A DNA stretch of 64,000 nt, taken from Pedobacter glucosidilyticus DSM 23534 (GTDB lineage Bacteria; Bacteroidota; Bacteroidia; Sphingobacteriales; Sphingobacteriaceae). The number at the start of each line of letters is the position of its first letter. The stretch's first letter is position 1. The stretch is taken from positions 186,001-250,000 of the forward strand of contig NZ_KE384311.1 in assembly GCF_000425145.1 (NCBI RefSeq), in the 5' to 3' direction. The notes below the pieces were generated by a model, which had not been told where the DNA came from, ran no database searches, and worked only from the letters and a program-made list of their open reading frames with translations. Shown here piece by piece: positions 45,667 to 53,900 of this stretch. The position numbers were made by a program, and so were the translations under genes.

Positions 45667-46632
45667 TCACCCAAAATTCAACTCCGTTTGGTAAAACACC
45701 TTACCTATAGGTACTTCCGGAACTGTTTCTTTCTTATCCGTAGCTTTTACAACTACAGTCTTAGGTTTTAAGGCTGGCGAACTGCTATTTTTACCACGCT
45801 TTTTATTTATTTCTTTTAAAATTTCTTCTCCGCGGTAATTATCTAAAGGATAGCGCATACGCTCCTCTTCTGCTGTTTCTACTAGCTGGGTAGATTCTTC
45901 TTCGGAAATATGGAAAGCGCCAATAAGCTCGGCAGGACTAAAATCTTTACTGTTGATGCTTTGCGCCTGGCCACTTACATCTGTTAAACCACTATAATGT
46001 AAAGATGCACTAACCAATAGGATACTTCCAGGAGGTAGTACCACATCAGGATTCCATTCTTGTTCTGGAATAACAGCACCTTTAGCAATGTCAATATCCT
46101 GATAGCTTAAGTATTCATAATAGTTTTCTCTAAAATTAACAGCTACCAACATCAAGCGTAACACCGCATGTCTACCATATTTCAACTGCTGTAATTGGGT
46201 ATTTTCTTTAATTTCTGGGAGCTTTACTTTAAGCCTACCTGCTTCCATAAAACAAAGCGGACGCACAGCTAAAGCCATATTCATAGGAGAATGCGCATTA
46301 AACTGAAAACCCAGCAAATGTTCTAAATTTCCATCGTGTAAATCGCGGTTACCACGTTCTTTAGTTAGATTATCTTTAATACATTTCAGCAAAGTAACGT
46401 TCAGTCGGTTAATCATTTTACCATCGCTATTGCAGCAAAATGTAGAAAACACCGATCTTAAAATACGTCCACAGTTACTGGCAAGACCAAATTCCATAGC
46501 ACTCTCTTTGGTAGAAAGTGTTTGTTTTACTTTGGCTGCTTTGGTTTGTACAATTTCAGTATCACCAACGGTGCGGTAAACGAGGTTTCCTATTTTACCG
46601 TGTATACGTCCTTTTTTATCAATAATTGCCAT
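45667..46632 (-). CDS. Hypothetical protein, full-length copy of a duplicated gene
   Basis: A 321-residue protein beginning MAIIDKKGRIHGKIGNLVYR. The N-terminal Gly-Lys-Ile/Val-Gly-Asn block resembles the DUF6266-type Bacteroidota proteins, but the assignment is uncertain. The body is mixed alpha/beta and the C-terminal 60 residues are basic and Pro/Lys-rich. The first 174 residues are encoded again, identically at the protein level, by the truncated gene at 46978-47511. No signal peptide is seen. Function unknown. Confidence 0.75.
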   Translation of the reverse strand: MAIIDKKGRIHGKIGNLVYRTVGDTEIVQTKAAKVKQTLSTKESAMEFGLASNCGRILRSVFSTFCCNSDGKMINRLNVTLLKCIKDNLTKERGNRDLHDGNLEHLLGFQFNAHSPMNMALAVRPLCFMEAGRLKVKLPEIKENTQLQQLKYGRHAVLRLMLVAVNFRENYYEYLSYQDIDIAKGAVIPEQEWNPDVVLPPGSILLVSASLHYSGLTDVSGQAQSINSKDFSPAELIGAFHISEEESTQLVETAEEERMRYPLDNYRGEEILKEINKKRGKNSSSPALKPKTVVVKATDKKETVPEVPIGKVFYQTELNFG

Positions 46633-46757
46633 ATCGTAGATTTTAAGGTTAAATATAAGAATTGTTTGTTTTAGATTCTTATCATTAATAGATAAATTAA
46701 TAATTATTAAAAGTATAAGTCCACAAAAAATAATAAAAACGTGGATTTACTATGGAA
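46111..46757. repeat. 647-bp direct duplication, copy 1
   Basis: Covers the 5' 522 bp of the 321-residue gene and 125 bp of its upstream region. It matches 46990-47636 with a constant offset of 879 bp, no insertions or deletions, and 12 mismatches counted by eye (about 98% identity). Seven mismatches are in coding sequence and all are synonymous. Confidence 0.95.
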
Positions 46758-46989
46758 TTATTATGGAAATAGTATTGATTTAATATGACTATAAATAGAT
46801 GAATTTAAGGTATTAAATGGTTATTTAAGACTATTATTACTTTGTTGAATTATAGCTGGGTGGTCACATGAAAGCTGTAAACTTTTATTGTAAGATGTTT
46901 TACTTTGTTACCATTGACGTTTTTAATAACATATTAATTTTCAATCAATTGCAAATTTAGCTCATTTGCTTTTTTAATCATAAAGGCAG
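46758..46989. other. AT-rich spacer between duplicate copies
   Basis: 232 bp with no supported gene apart from the last codons of the truncated copy. It contains a GCAAAT / ATTTGC hairpin (46951-46969) followed by six T residues, a terminator-like structure on the plus strand with no obvious plus-strand gene in front of it. Confidence 0.5.
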
Positions 46990-47511
46990 GTATTCATAAT
47001 AGTTTTCTCTAAAATTAACAGCTACCAACATCAAGCGTAACACCGCATGTCTACCATATTTCAACTGCTGTAATTGGGTATTTTCTTTAATTTCTGGGAG
47101 CTTTACTTTAAGCCTACCTGCTTCCATAAAACAAAGCGGACGCACAGCTAAAGCCATATTCATAGGAGAATGCGCATTAAACTGAAAACCCAGCAAATGT
47201 TCTAAATTTCCATCATGTAAATCGCGGTTACCACGTTCTTTAGTTAAATTATCTTTAATACATTTCAGCAAAGTAACATTCAGTCGGTTAATCATTTTAC
47301 CATCGCTATTGCAGCAAAATGTAGAAAACACCGATCTTAAAATACGTCCACAGTTACTGGCAAGACCAAATTCCATAGCACTCTCTTTGGTAGAAAGTGT
47401 TTGCTTTACTTTGGCTGCTTTGGTTTGTACAATTTCAGTATCACCAACGGTGCGGTAAACCAGATTTCCTATTTTACCGTGTATACGTCCTTTTTTATCA
47501 ATAATGGCCAT
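46978..47511 (-). pseudogene. Truncated duplicate of the 321-residue hypothetical gene
   Basis: Encodes 177 residues, the first 174 identical to the full-length neighbour, then Leu-Pro-Leu and a TGA from non-duplicated DNA. The upstream 125 bp, presumably with promoter and ribosome binding site, is also duplicated, so it can still be expressed. It is labelled a pseudogene because the C-terminal 147 residues are missing. Yet all seven coding differences are synonymous, which suggests selection or gene conversion rather than free decay. Confidence 0.75.
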
Positions 47512-47636
47512 ATCGTAGATTTTAAGACTAAATATAAGAATTGTTTGTTTTAAATTCTTATTATTAATAGATAAATTAATAATTATTAAAAGTATAAGTC
47601 CACAAAAAATAATAAAAACGTGGACTTACTATGGAA
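46990..47636. repeat. 647-bp direct duplication, copy 2
   Basis: Second copy of the duplication described at 46111-46757, in direct orientation. The junction with unique DNA is at GTATTCATAA on the 3' side of the gene fragment and at TATGGAA upstream of the gene. No target-site duplication or transposase is visible. Confidence 0.95.
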
Positions 47637-47877
47637 AGATATTTGAAATAATATGGATTTAGTAAGAGTATTATATAAAGATTTTAATACTAGATATAAA
47701 CAAACTCTAATATTAGGCTGTACATGCTTAATTAGTTCCTCATTGTCATATTTGATTGTTTTTTGATCATATCTGCTATGTAGTCAGCGGTAAATTTGTT
47801 GTTGAAATAAATATCACCAAGCATGTATACAGAGCAAAACATGTGTTACATATTTTCTAATCCATTCTTATCAAAAA
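47637..47877. other. Intergenic region before the repeat-protein gene
   Basis: 241 bp, AT-rich. A 36-codon minus-strand frame at 47732-47842 has an ATG and no family match; it may be a relic or chance. The region presumably carries the promoter of the T9SS cargo gene, but no convincing TAnnTTTG box was found. Confidence 0.4.
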
Positions 47878-50502
47878 ATGATGTTTAAAAAAATTACACT
47901 TTTATTTAGTTTAAGCATTTGGACAATCATCCTCAATGCCCAAACTTGGCAGCCATTAGGACCAGATGATTTTAATCAAGCTAGTTTTGGAGGTGTCACG
48001 TTCCCCTATCTTGTCTTTAATGGATCTACACCTTACATAGCTTATCAAGATGCCGATAATAACAGTAGACTAACGGTTAAGAGATTTAATGGTACATCCT
48101 GGGAGTTTGTAGGCGCACCAGGCTTCTCAGCAGGTACACTCGTTTATACTAGTTTAGCTTTTGCGGGTACTACTCCTTACATAGCTTATCAAGATGCTGC
48201 AAACTCCAACAAAGCAACTGTTCAAAAATTTAATGGTACTTCTTGGGAAATAGTGGGTACCGCTGGCTTCTCCTCATCAACAGCCAATTATATTTCATTA
48301 GCTATCCATAACAATACACCTTATGTAGCCTATAGAGATGGAGGTAATAGTAATAAAGCCACTGTAAGAAAGTTTAATGGCACAGCATGGGAAGTTGTTG
48401 GTACTGCAGGTGTATCCACCGGTGTGGCTCTTTATACTACCATTATATTTAATAATGCTATCCCTTATTTGTTATATACTGATGGTGGAAATTCTTTTAA
48501 AGCAACATTGAAAAGATTTAATGGAACAGACTGGGAACTTGTTGGCGTAAACGGTTTTACAGCCGGACAGGCCTCTTATGCAAATATCGCATTTGATGGG
48601 ACTACTCCTTATGTAGCTTATACAGATGCTGCAAACTCAAACAAAGCTACAGTACAAAGATTTAATGGAACCACTTGGGAACTGGTTGGTAACGTAGGTT
48701 TTTCTACCAATACTGCTTTTCATATAAATTTAGCTATGAGCGGTAGTACACCTTACATTATTTACAGTGATGGCGCAAATTCTAGTAAGATAACCGTACA
48801 GAAATTTAATGGTAATACTTGGGAATTGGTAGGTAATGCTGGTTTTTCAGCTGGTAACTCAACTAGGACTCATATAGCTTTTAATGGAAATACCCCTTAT
48901 ATTATCTATCAAGATGGGGGGTTATCAAACAAAGCTATTGTACAAAAATATGAGGGTAATACATGGGAATTTGTAGGGCTTATCAATGGGTTTACTACAG
49001 GTCAAACCCTGTATTTGAGCTTGGGACATGATGGTACCACACCGTTTGTGTTTTATCGTGATGAAGAGAATCAATATAAAGCAACTGTAAAAAAATATAA
49101 TGGTACTTCTTGGGAAATTGTAGGTAATGCGGGTTTTTCTGCTGGTCAGGTAGCTTATAATCAGATTACATTTGATGGAAGTACACCTTATGTAGTGTAT
49201 CAAGATGCTGCAAACTCAAATAAAGCTACCGTACAAAGATTTAATGGTACAACTTGGGAAGTTGTTGGAAATGCGGGTTTTTCTGCCGGAGGAGTTTTAT
49301 ATACAACTATTAGTTTCAATAATCATATTCCTTATGTAGCTTACCGAGATGTGGCAAATTCCAATAAAATTACTGTACAAAGGTTTAATGGTACCAGTTG
49401 GGAACAAGTAGGTACTGCTGGCTTCTCTGCTGGTGTAGCATTTTATGTTAATTTGGCGTTTTCTGATGATAAGCCTTATGTTGTATATGGTGACGGTGCA
49501 AATTCAAGCAAGGCTACTGTACAAAGATTTAATGGAACCACTTGGGAGCTTGTAGGTACAGCTGGTTTTTCTGCCGGGGAAGCTATATATACCAGTATAG
49601 CTTTTGATGGCTTAACACCTTATGTAGCTTATCAAGATGCTGCTAACTCTTTTAGAGCTACCGTTCAAAAGTTTAATGGTACTTCTTGGGAACTTGTTGG
49701 TACTGCAGGATTTTCACCTGGTTCAGCATCCTACACCAATATCATGTTTTATGGGAATACACCTTATTTGGTTTATGGCGATAACGCAAATGGTGGTAGA
49801 GCTACTGTTCAGAAGTTTAACGGAACAATTTGGGAAAATGTAGGTAGTGCTGGCTTCTCTCTAAAACAAGCTAATTACACCAATATAATTTCTACAGGTA
49901 GCGAGCTTGTGGTAGCTTACGCTTCTTTTAATGGCGCATTTGCCAAGAGCTTCCCTTTAGGTACTTTACCTGTAAAACTTAAGGATTATAAGGCAAGTGT
50001 TAAATTTGATAAACAGGTTAATTTAACGTGGGAAACGGCAACAGAGCATCATAATAGCCACTTTACAGTTTCAAAAAGTAGAGATGGCAAAATATTTGAA
50101 ACTTTAAGTGTCGTACAATCTAAAGGTAATGGTGCTATTTACGAAACCATAGACTTTAATCCATCTAATGGCTTAAGCTATTATCAACTAAACCAAACGG
50201 ATGTAAATGGTAAAACAGAAGTATTGGGTATAAGACCCATAACTTTTGCAAGTTTATCACAAAAAGAACTTTTGGTTTACCCAAATCCGATTACTGATGA
50301 TACCATAAATATTAATTATGCCGGTTTAGAGGGTAATCAAGTATTGATGCTGTATGATCTTTTAGGAAGGGAAGTTTTTAAAGGATATATCCCATTTTCA
50401 AACGGAAATGCAACTTTTAAGCTAAGCAAGAAGTTAAATCCTGGTGCTTATTTTTTAATACTTCAAGAAAATGGTGCTAAAATTAAAGTATTGGTTAAAT
50501 AA
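47878..50502 (+). CDS. Secreted 14-repeat protein with T9SS C-terminal sorting domain
   Basis: An 874-residue exported protein. The signal peptide ends ILNAQ near residue 22. Residues 24-692 are 14 tandem repeats, mostly exactly 48 residues, with consensus W-E-x-V-G-x-A-G-F-S-A-G, then a beta strand, TPYVAYQDAANS, then ATVQKFNGTS. Repeats 2-13 are 48 or 49 long; repeat 1 is 51 and repeat 14 is degenerate. The layout suggests beta-propeller blades. A linker (LPVKLKDYKA, then VNLTWETATEHHNSHF) leads to a type A sorting domain (LVYPNPITDD, LYDLLGREV, LNPGAYFLI, KVLVK), so it should leave by type IX secretion and be surface-attached or released. Binding target unknown. Confidence 0.88.
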   Translation: MMFKKITLLFSLSIWTIILNAQTWQPLGPDDFNQASFGGVTFPYLVFNGSTPYIAYQDADNNSRLTVKRFNGTSWEFVGAPGFSAGTLVYTSLAFAGTTPYIAYQDAANSNKATVQKFNGTSWEIVGTAGFSSSTANYISLAIHNNTPYVAYRDGGNSNKATVRKFNGTAWEVVGTAGVSTGVALYTTIIFNNAIPYLLYTDGGNSFKATLKRFNGTDWELVGVNGFTAGQASYANIAFDGTTPYVAYTDAANSNKATVQRFNGTTWELVGNVGFSTNTAFHINLAMSGSTPYIIYSDGANSSKITVQKFNGNTWELVGNAGFSAGNSTRTHIAFNGNTPYIIYQDGGLSNKAIVQKYEGNTWEFVGLINGFTTGQTLYLSLGHDGTTPFVFYRDEENQYKATVKKYNGTSWEIVGNAGFSAGQVAYNQITFDGSTPYVVYQDAANSNKATVQRFNGTTWEVVGNAGFSAGGVLYTTISFNNHIPYVAYRDVANSNKITVQRFNGTSWEQVGTAGFSAGVAFYVNLAFSDDKPYVVYGDGANSSKATVQRFNGTTWELVGTAGFSAGEAIYTSIAFDGLTPYVAYQDAANSFRATVQKFNGTSWELVGTAGFSPGSASYTNIMFYGNTPYLVYGDNANGGRATVQKFNGTIWENVGSAGFSLKQANYTNIISTGSELVVAYASFNGAFAKSFPLGTLPVKLKDYKASVKFDKQVNLTWETATEHHNSHFTVSKSRDGKIFETLSVVQSKGNGAIYETIDFNPSNGLSYYQLNQTDVNGKTEVLGIRPITFASLSQKELLVYPNPITDDTININYAGLEGNQVLMLYDLLGREVFKGYIPFSNGNATFKLSKKLNPGAYFLILQENGAKIKVLVK

Positions 50503-50503
50503 G

Positions 50504-50536
50504 GTTTAGATAAGTTTTTTTTTCTGTTATCTAAAC
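50504..50536 (+). terminator. Hairpin with T-rich loop after the repeat-protein gene
   Basis: A perfect 10-bp stem, GTTTAGATAA and TTATCTAAAC, encloses a 13-nt loop with eight T residues. It begins one base after the stop codon. There is no T tract 3' of the stem, so it may stabilise the mRNA end rather than terminate. Confidence 0.45.
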
Positions 50537-50601
50537 TCCATAATTCTATCAAATGAAGCGTTTTTAACCTCTAATTGTTATATTATGTACCTGTGAAAAA
50601 G

Positions 50602-50653
50602 AAGTCGGAGCATCATCTGATATATTCTGAAAAAGTTCCGACTTTTCTTTTTT
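50602..50653. terminator. Bidirectional terminator
   Basis: AAGTCGGA and TCCGACTT form an 8-bp stem with a 27-nt loop. A-rich sequence lies before it and TTTTCTTTTTT after it, so it can act on both strands: for the repeat-protein gene (plus) and the AraC gene (minus). Confidence 0.65.
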
Positions 50654-50728
50654 AGTTTAGAATTAGTTGATGATTTTAGAAACTCTTCAACTGGCTAACA
50701 TGTATTTTTCAATACACACACCTACATC

Positions 50729-51742
50729 CTACTCATCAATTAATTTCACTATAGCTGCTGGGGGCAAACGATACACTTCTTTAAATGTTCTGCTAAAATT
50801 AGAAGCATTACTAAAACTAAGTAAATATGCTACCTGTTTAACCCTGTGGCCTTGTTGTAGTAGTTCAAAAGCATATCGCATTTGTACTTCTCTAAAATAA
50901 TCAAAAGCGGTTTTACCAGTTTGCCTTTTAAACTGCCTGCGCATGGTAGGTACTGTCATTTTGCCTAATTCTGCCAAATAATCTAAACCTGGGAAGCCCT
51001 TTCTGAAATGGTTATGGATATAGTCTTTGATATTTTCAATACCATCAAATTCTTCTGGCTGTGCAGGTACATTTAAAACGGATAAAGGATCAGTTACGAT
51101 ACTAAAGAAATCGGCTATCAGTGCCATGGATAATTTTTTTACTACCAAGCTATAAACTGGTGATCTTTTATGACTGGATAAAACATGGTTCAGCTCGTCA
51201 TAGGTGTCTTTATAAAAGCTATCGTTAAAATAAGCTATGCCATCCATTTCTTTTGCCAATACTTTCATAAAACCAGCTTGCTTATCAACACTACTCAAAT
51301 CTATATGTTGCATTAACCATTCTTTCTTAAAGCAAAATATAAAGGCTCTAATACCTGCTTTCTCCTCAAAATTAGTCTCGTAATCAAACGCATTGTTATA
51401 AAAACTACATATTCTGGGTAAGGATAGGGCTTTAGATTGTTGATAATTATCTTTATGAGGTGTTTTGTTTACCCCACCCCTAATCAGTTGATAAGAAAGG
51501 CAAAAGTATTCTACTTCACGATCACCTAAAATAGCAATTTTTGTTGCTTCTAAAGCTTCCATATCTACCACAAATAAATAGCACCCTTCTTCTATTTTCT
51601 CATATTGAAAAGTGGTACGTAAATCTTGTGTATGCGCTTGTATTTGCTGATTTTGATGATTATGTTGTACAGAAGGATAATGTTCTATTTCTGCAATAAA
51701 TTTTTCGGGATAAGAGATTTTCCAAGTTGTAGTATCCATCAA
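50729..51742 (-). CDS. AraC-family transcriptional regulator
   Basis: A 337-residue regulator. Residues about 1-220 form an unassigned N-terminal sensing domain. Residues about 240-335 form the AraC double helix-turn-helix: LAELGKMTVPTMRRQFKRQT in the first, VAYLLSFSNASNFSRTFKEV in the second, followed by LPPAAIVK. AraC proteins of this architecture in Bacteroidota usually respond to a small ligand. No target operon is adjacent; the upstream side abuts a decayed region. Confidence 0.88.
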   Translation of the reverse strand: MMDTTTWKISYPEKFIAEIEHYPSVQHNHQNQQIQAHTQDLRTTFQYEKIEEGCYLFVVDMEALEATKIAILGDREVEYFCLSYQLIRGGVNKTPHKDNYQQSKALSLPRICSFYNNAFDYETNFEEKAGIRAFIFCFKKEWLMQHIDLSSVDKQAGFMKVLAKEMDGIAYFNDSFYKDTYDELNHVLSSHKRSPVYSLVVKKLSMALIADFFSIVTDPLSVLNVPAQPEEFDGIENIKDYIHNHFRKGFPGLDYLAELGKMTVPTMRRQFKRQTGKTAFDYFREVQMRYAFELLQQGHRVKQVAYLLSFSNASNFSRTFKEVYRLPPAAIVKLIDE

Positions 51743-51788
51743 AACAAATATAATGAAAAACGATGATGAGAAAGTTTAATATGACATA

Positions 51789-51917
51789 TCACTTTCCGAA
51801 ACAAAAGGCACTACCAACAAATCTTTCTTCTTTGTCTGCTGGTTTAAATGCTCCAATACCAATAATTATTTCATCTTCATTATTGGCTTGTAAACGCCAG
51901 GGAATGCCTCTCACTAT
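51789..51917 (-). pseudogene. Fragment resembling a prokaryotic Argonaute PIWI domain
   Basis: On the minus strand an open stretch of about 42 codons reads RGIPWRLQANNEDEIIIGIG, then AFKPADKEERFVGSAFCFGK and a stop. The sequence G-I-P-W-R-L, then E-I-I-I-G-I-G-A-F and V-G-S-A-F-C-F resembles the PIWI region of short prokaryotic Argonautes as I remember it. There is no start, and the flanks are not open. This is recognition by motif memory only; a protein search is needed. It is treated as a gene relic. Confidence 0.42.
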
Positions 51918-51979
51918 ACAGCAACAATCAAAATTAAAGAATAAGGGTAATTATTTATAACTTGAAACAAATAATTGCG

Positions 51980-52123
51980 ATGAAAAAATCAAAATTAAAA
52001 AAACTGGTTCCTGACCTTAGCTTGGACAAGCAAATGTTGCAGGATGTGATTTCGAAGCCCGTATTCCGTAAACAGGCAGCGGTATGGTTACCGGATCAAT
52101 ACTATAGAAAGTATTGGGATTAG
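51980..52123 (+). pseudogene. Remnant of an IS3-family transposase OrfA
   Basis: A 47-codon frame begins MKKSKLKKLVPDLSLDKQML and continues QDVISK. L-K-K-L-V-x-D-L-S-L-D-K-x-M-L-Q-D-V matches the C-terminal end of OrfA in IS3-family elements, upstream of the usual frameshift to OrfB. No OrfB, terminal inverted repeats or target duplication are visible, so only a scar of the element remains. The frame runs into the end of the hsdM fragment on the other strand. Confidence 0.55.
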
Positions 52124-52420
52124 CTTTTTCTATTTCTCGCATGGCACTTTGTATAGCCCTACCTACGTTGGTATTAGTTTTCCTTACGATATTCCAATGT
52201 GCTTCTTGGAGGTTACTAAGAAATGGTGATGTTCTACAAAAACTGAGTATTCTCCTTGGCTCTTTTTTAAAGCTTTTTCAAATTCTTCATCATATACATC
52301 GCATATTCTTTTAAATAATAAAAGCGGAAAAATGTATTATTTATAATCTCCGGTATCTATGGTACCATGCAATACTTTTGCAGCACCCTAAAGGTATTTT
52401 TCTAGTTCTTGTTGGGTCAT
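52104..52420 (-). pseudogene. hsdM: Decayed N-terminal fragment of type I restriction methyltransferase HsdM
   Basis: Starting from an ATG at 52418-52420 the minus strand reads TQQELEKYL-stop-GAAKVLHG, then TIDTGDYK-stop-YIFPLL, LFKRICDVYDEEFEKALKKS and, after a frameshift, HWNIVRKTNTNVGRAIQSAM and REIEKANPN. This matches the helical N-terminal domain of HsdM with a Trp and a Gln codon changed to stops. The catalytic methyltransferase domain is absent. Its ATG overlaps the TGA of hipT as ATGA, showing it was once translated right after the toxin gene. Confidence 0.85.
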
Positions 52421-53370
52421 ACAGCAGTGTTAAAATATTTTATACGTTGGCTAATAATGGCTTTATATTGTTTTTTATTTTCATCGTTTAAAAAAGAATC
52501 ATCAATCAGTTGGATGGCTTTTGGAAGCCAGCTACCAAGCTTTTTATAAACAGCATGAATTTGTTTGTTATTTAATTGCAAAACATGGCCAAACCTATCA
52601 AAATAGCCCTTATCAAAATTTTTCTTTTTACCTCCTAACAATAGGGCTGTTTCATCAGTATCTTTTGGTAAAATAAGTTTTACGTTTAACAAATCATAAG
52701 CTGGCGCTAGCACCCAACCCATGTCTGAAAGCCACATAGAGAAGTTTTTTAAGTGCATATCGTTATTAGCAATGATAAAGTTAAAAAGCGTTAGCTCAAA
52801 AAAGCGCAACTTATCCATCAGGGTATTTACAGATAATTCTCCGATGGTTTTACCTAAATTTTCCATAGAACCTAAATACTTATCTTCTAGTTCTAAAATT
52901 TGCAGAAAGTCTATCATGTGTATTTTTGCATGGTCTTTCTTACGGTCTATACGTTTGGTTAGGTAACACAATTGGCCAGAGGCTAAACGAATGAGGGTAG
53001 ATGGCACTACTTCTATTTTAAATAATGCAGCCAATTTCATGGATAAATGTTCGTTTTCTGGCATTTGCGAATACTGCGAATTTTGTGGTTTTAAAATATA
53101 CAGTCCCTCTAAAGCATCCATAATGGTTAAACGGCCTTTATGCCCATTTTCTAAGGTATCTTTTATCCAAGCTAATGATAGTTTTGGCTGTACCCCAGGT
53201 ACGGTAATAGATAATTCTACCGCTTGTTTAGCCAGCATTTCCATATCCTGTAATTGATATGGTAAACTTGGTGCCCCACTTGTTCCATAAAAAGCTTTGA
53301 TACATTTAGGATGATAGTCTGCTGTGTGGCTAGTATCTAATGGCTGGTAACAATATAAACACTTAAGCAT
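52417..53370 (-). CDS. HipT-like serine/threonine kinase toxin (HipA C-terminal family)
   Basis: A 317-residue HipA-family kinase without the usual N-terminal subdomain. A zinc-knuckle-like start (CLYC, then HPKC) is followed by the core: ELSITVPGVQPKLSL near 52, YILKPQ near 91, MPENEHLSMKLA near 103, the catalytic loop FNFIIANNDMHLKNFS with Asn203, Asp204 and Asn209, and LAPAYDLL with Asp226. In the E. coli tripartite HipBST system the toxin HipT has an SIS autophosphorylation motif before GxQPKL; here it is SIT (54-56). Characterised HipA/HipT kinases phosphorylate aminoacyl-tRNA synthetases. It overlaps hipS by 8 bp and the hsdM relic by 4 bp. Confidence 0.88.
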   Translation of the reverse strand: MLKCLYCYQPLDTSHTADYHPKCIKAFYGTSGAPSLPYQLQDMEMLAKQAVELSITVPGVQPKLSLAWIKDTLENGHKGRLTIMDALEGLYILKPQNSQYSQMPENEHLSMKLAALFKIEVVPSTLIRLASGQLCYLTKRIDRKKDHAKIHMIDFLQILELEDKYLGSMENLGKTIGELSVNTLMDKLRFFELTLFNFIIANNDMHLKNFSMWLSDMGWVLAPAYDLLNVKLILPKDTDETALLLGGKKKNFDKGYFDRFGHVLQLNNKQIHAVYKKLGSWLPKAIQLIDDSFLNDENKKQYKAIISQRIKYFNTAV

Positions 53371-53698
53371 TTTGGTTTTCAGTTACAGGATGAACACTTA
53401 CTGCACCAATAGTATTTTGGCAACACGCTAACAGCAGGCCCATCCTATCGTTTCTATTGATTTTCCAACTTTCGGCCGCTATTGCTAATAACCAACCTTC
53501 TGGAATTAAGCCATCAAAAAAAGGAAAAAGCCTTTTACTTTTGTATGGACTTGTTCTTACAGGCATTTGAAAAGTGATAAACAAATCAGCATGATTTTGA
53601 ATATATTTTTCATCATAAACAAATTCATACTCGCCAGAGTCTAGCTCTGTTAAAATGCCTGCATTGCTATTGTTATATTTTACAAGAGCTTGTCTCAT
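53363..53698 (-). CDS. HipS-like protein (HipA N-terminal subdomain)
   Basis: A 111-residue protein equivalent to the N-terminal subdomain 1 of HipA: MRQALVKYNNSNAGILTELD, then FQMPVRTSPYKSKRLFPFFD, GLIPEGW and NDRMGLLLACCQNTIGAVSV. In the HipBST arrangement this separate small protein (HipS) is the antitoxin that neutralises HipT. It overlaps hipB by 4 bp (ATGA) and hipT by 8 bp, so all three are translationally coupled. The split is a natural gene boundary, with its own start and stop, not a frameshift in one gene: both parts begin with family-typical N-termini. Confidence 0.85.
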   Translation of the reverse strand: MRQALVKYNNSNAGILTELDSGEYEFVYDEKYIQNHADLFITFQMPVRTSPYKSKRLFPFFDGLIPEGWLLAIAAESWKINRNDRMGLLLACCQNTIGAVSVHPVTENQNA

Positions 53699-53898
53699 GC
53701 TTGTTTCTGATTTACAGGAGCTAAAACTTGCCCAAACATTCTTAATACTTGATTAACTTTAGACAAACTAAGGTTTTCTTTACCTTGTTCAATTTTTCTT
53801 ATTACGGTAAGAGCTACGCCTGCCTTTGCGGCAAACTCCTCCTGTGTGCATTTTAATTGCTTACGTCTGTTTTTAACAAAGTCTGCTAAAGGATTCAT
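53695..53898 (-). CDS. HipB-like XRE antitoxin/repressor
   Basis: A 67-residue helix-turn-helix protein: LADFVKNRRKQLKCTQEEFA, then AGVALTVIRKIEQGKENLSL and a final VNQVLRMFGQVLAPV. It is the DNA-binding member of the HipBST trio and is expected to repress the operon by binding the three 20-bp inverted repeats that start 3 bp upstream of its ATG. Order is hipB-hipS-hipT, as in the tripartite systems. Confidence 0.88.
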   Translation of the reverse strand: MNPLADFVKNRRKQLKCTQEEFAAKAGVALTVIRKIEQGKENLSLSKVNQVLRMFGQVLAPVNQKQA

Positions 53899-53900
53899 TT

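Noticed and set aside
46951-46975. Terminator-like hairpin on the plus strand
   Set aside because: There is no plus-strand gene in front of it, so it is probably chance in AT-rich DNA or part of the duplication junction.
47732-47842. 36-codon minus-strand frame with an ATG
   Set aside because: No ribosome binding site, family or conservation evidence; kept only as a note in the intergenic entry.
51763-51960. 65-codon plus-strand frame after the AraC gene
   Set aside because: The opposite strand of the same stretch gives a protein-like PIWI-type sequence, so this frame is its shadow.
53363-53370. Frameshift splitting a single hipA gene
   Set aside because: Both parts have their own start context and family-typical ends, and the three-gene order matches HipBST systems.
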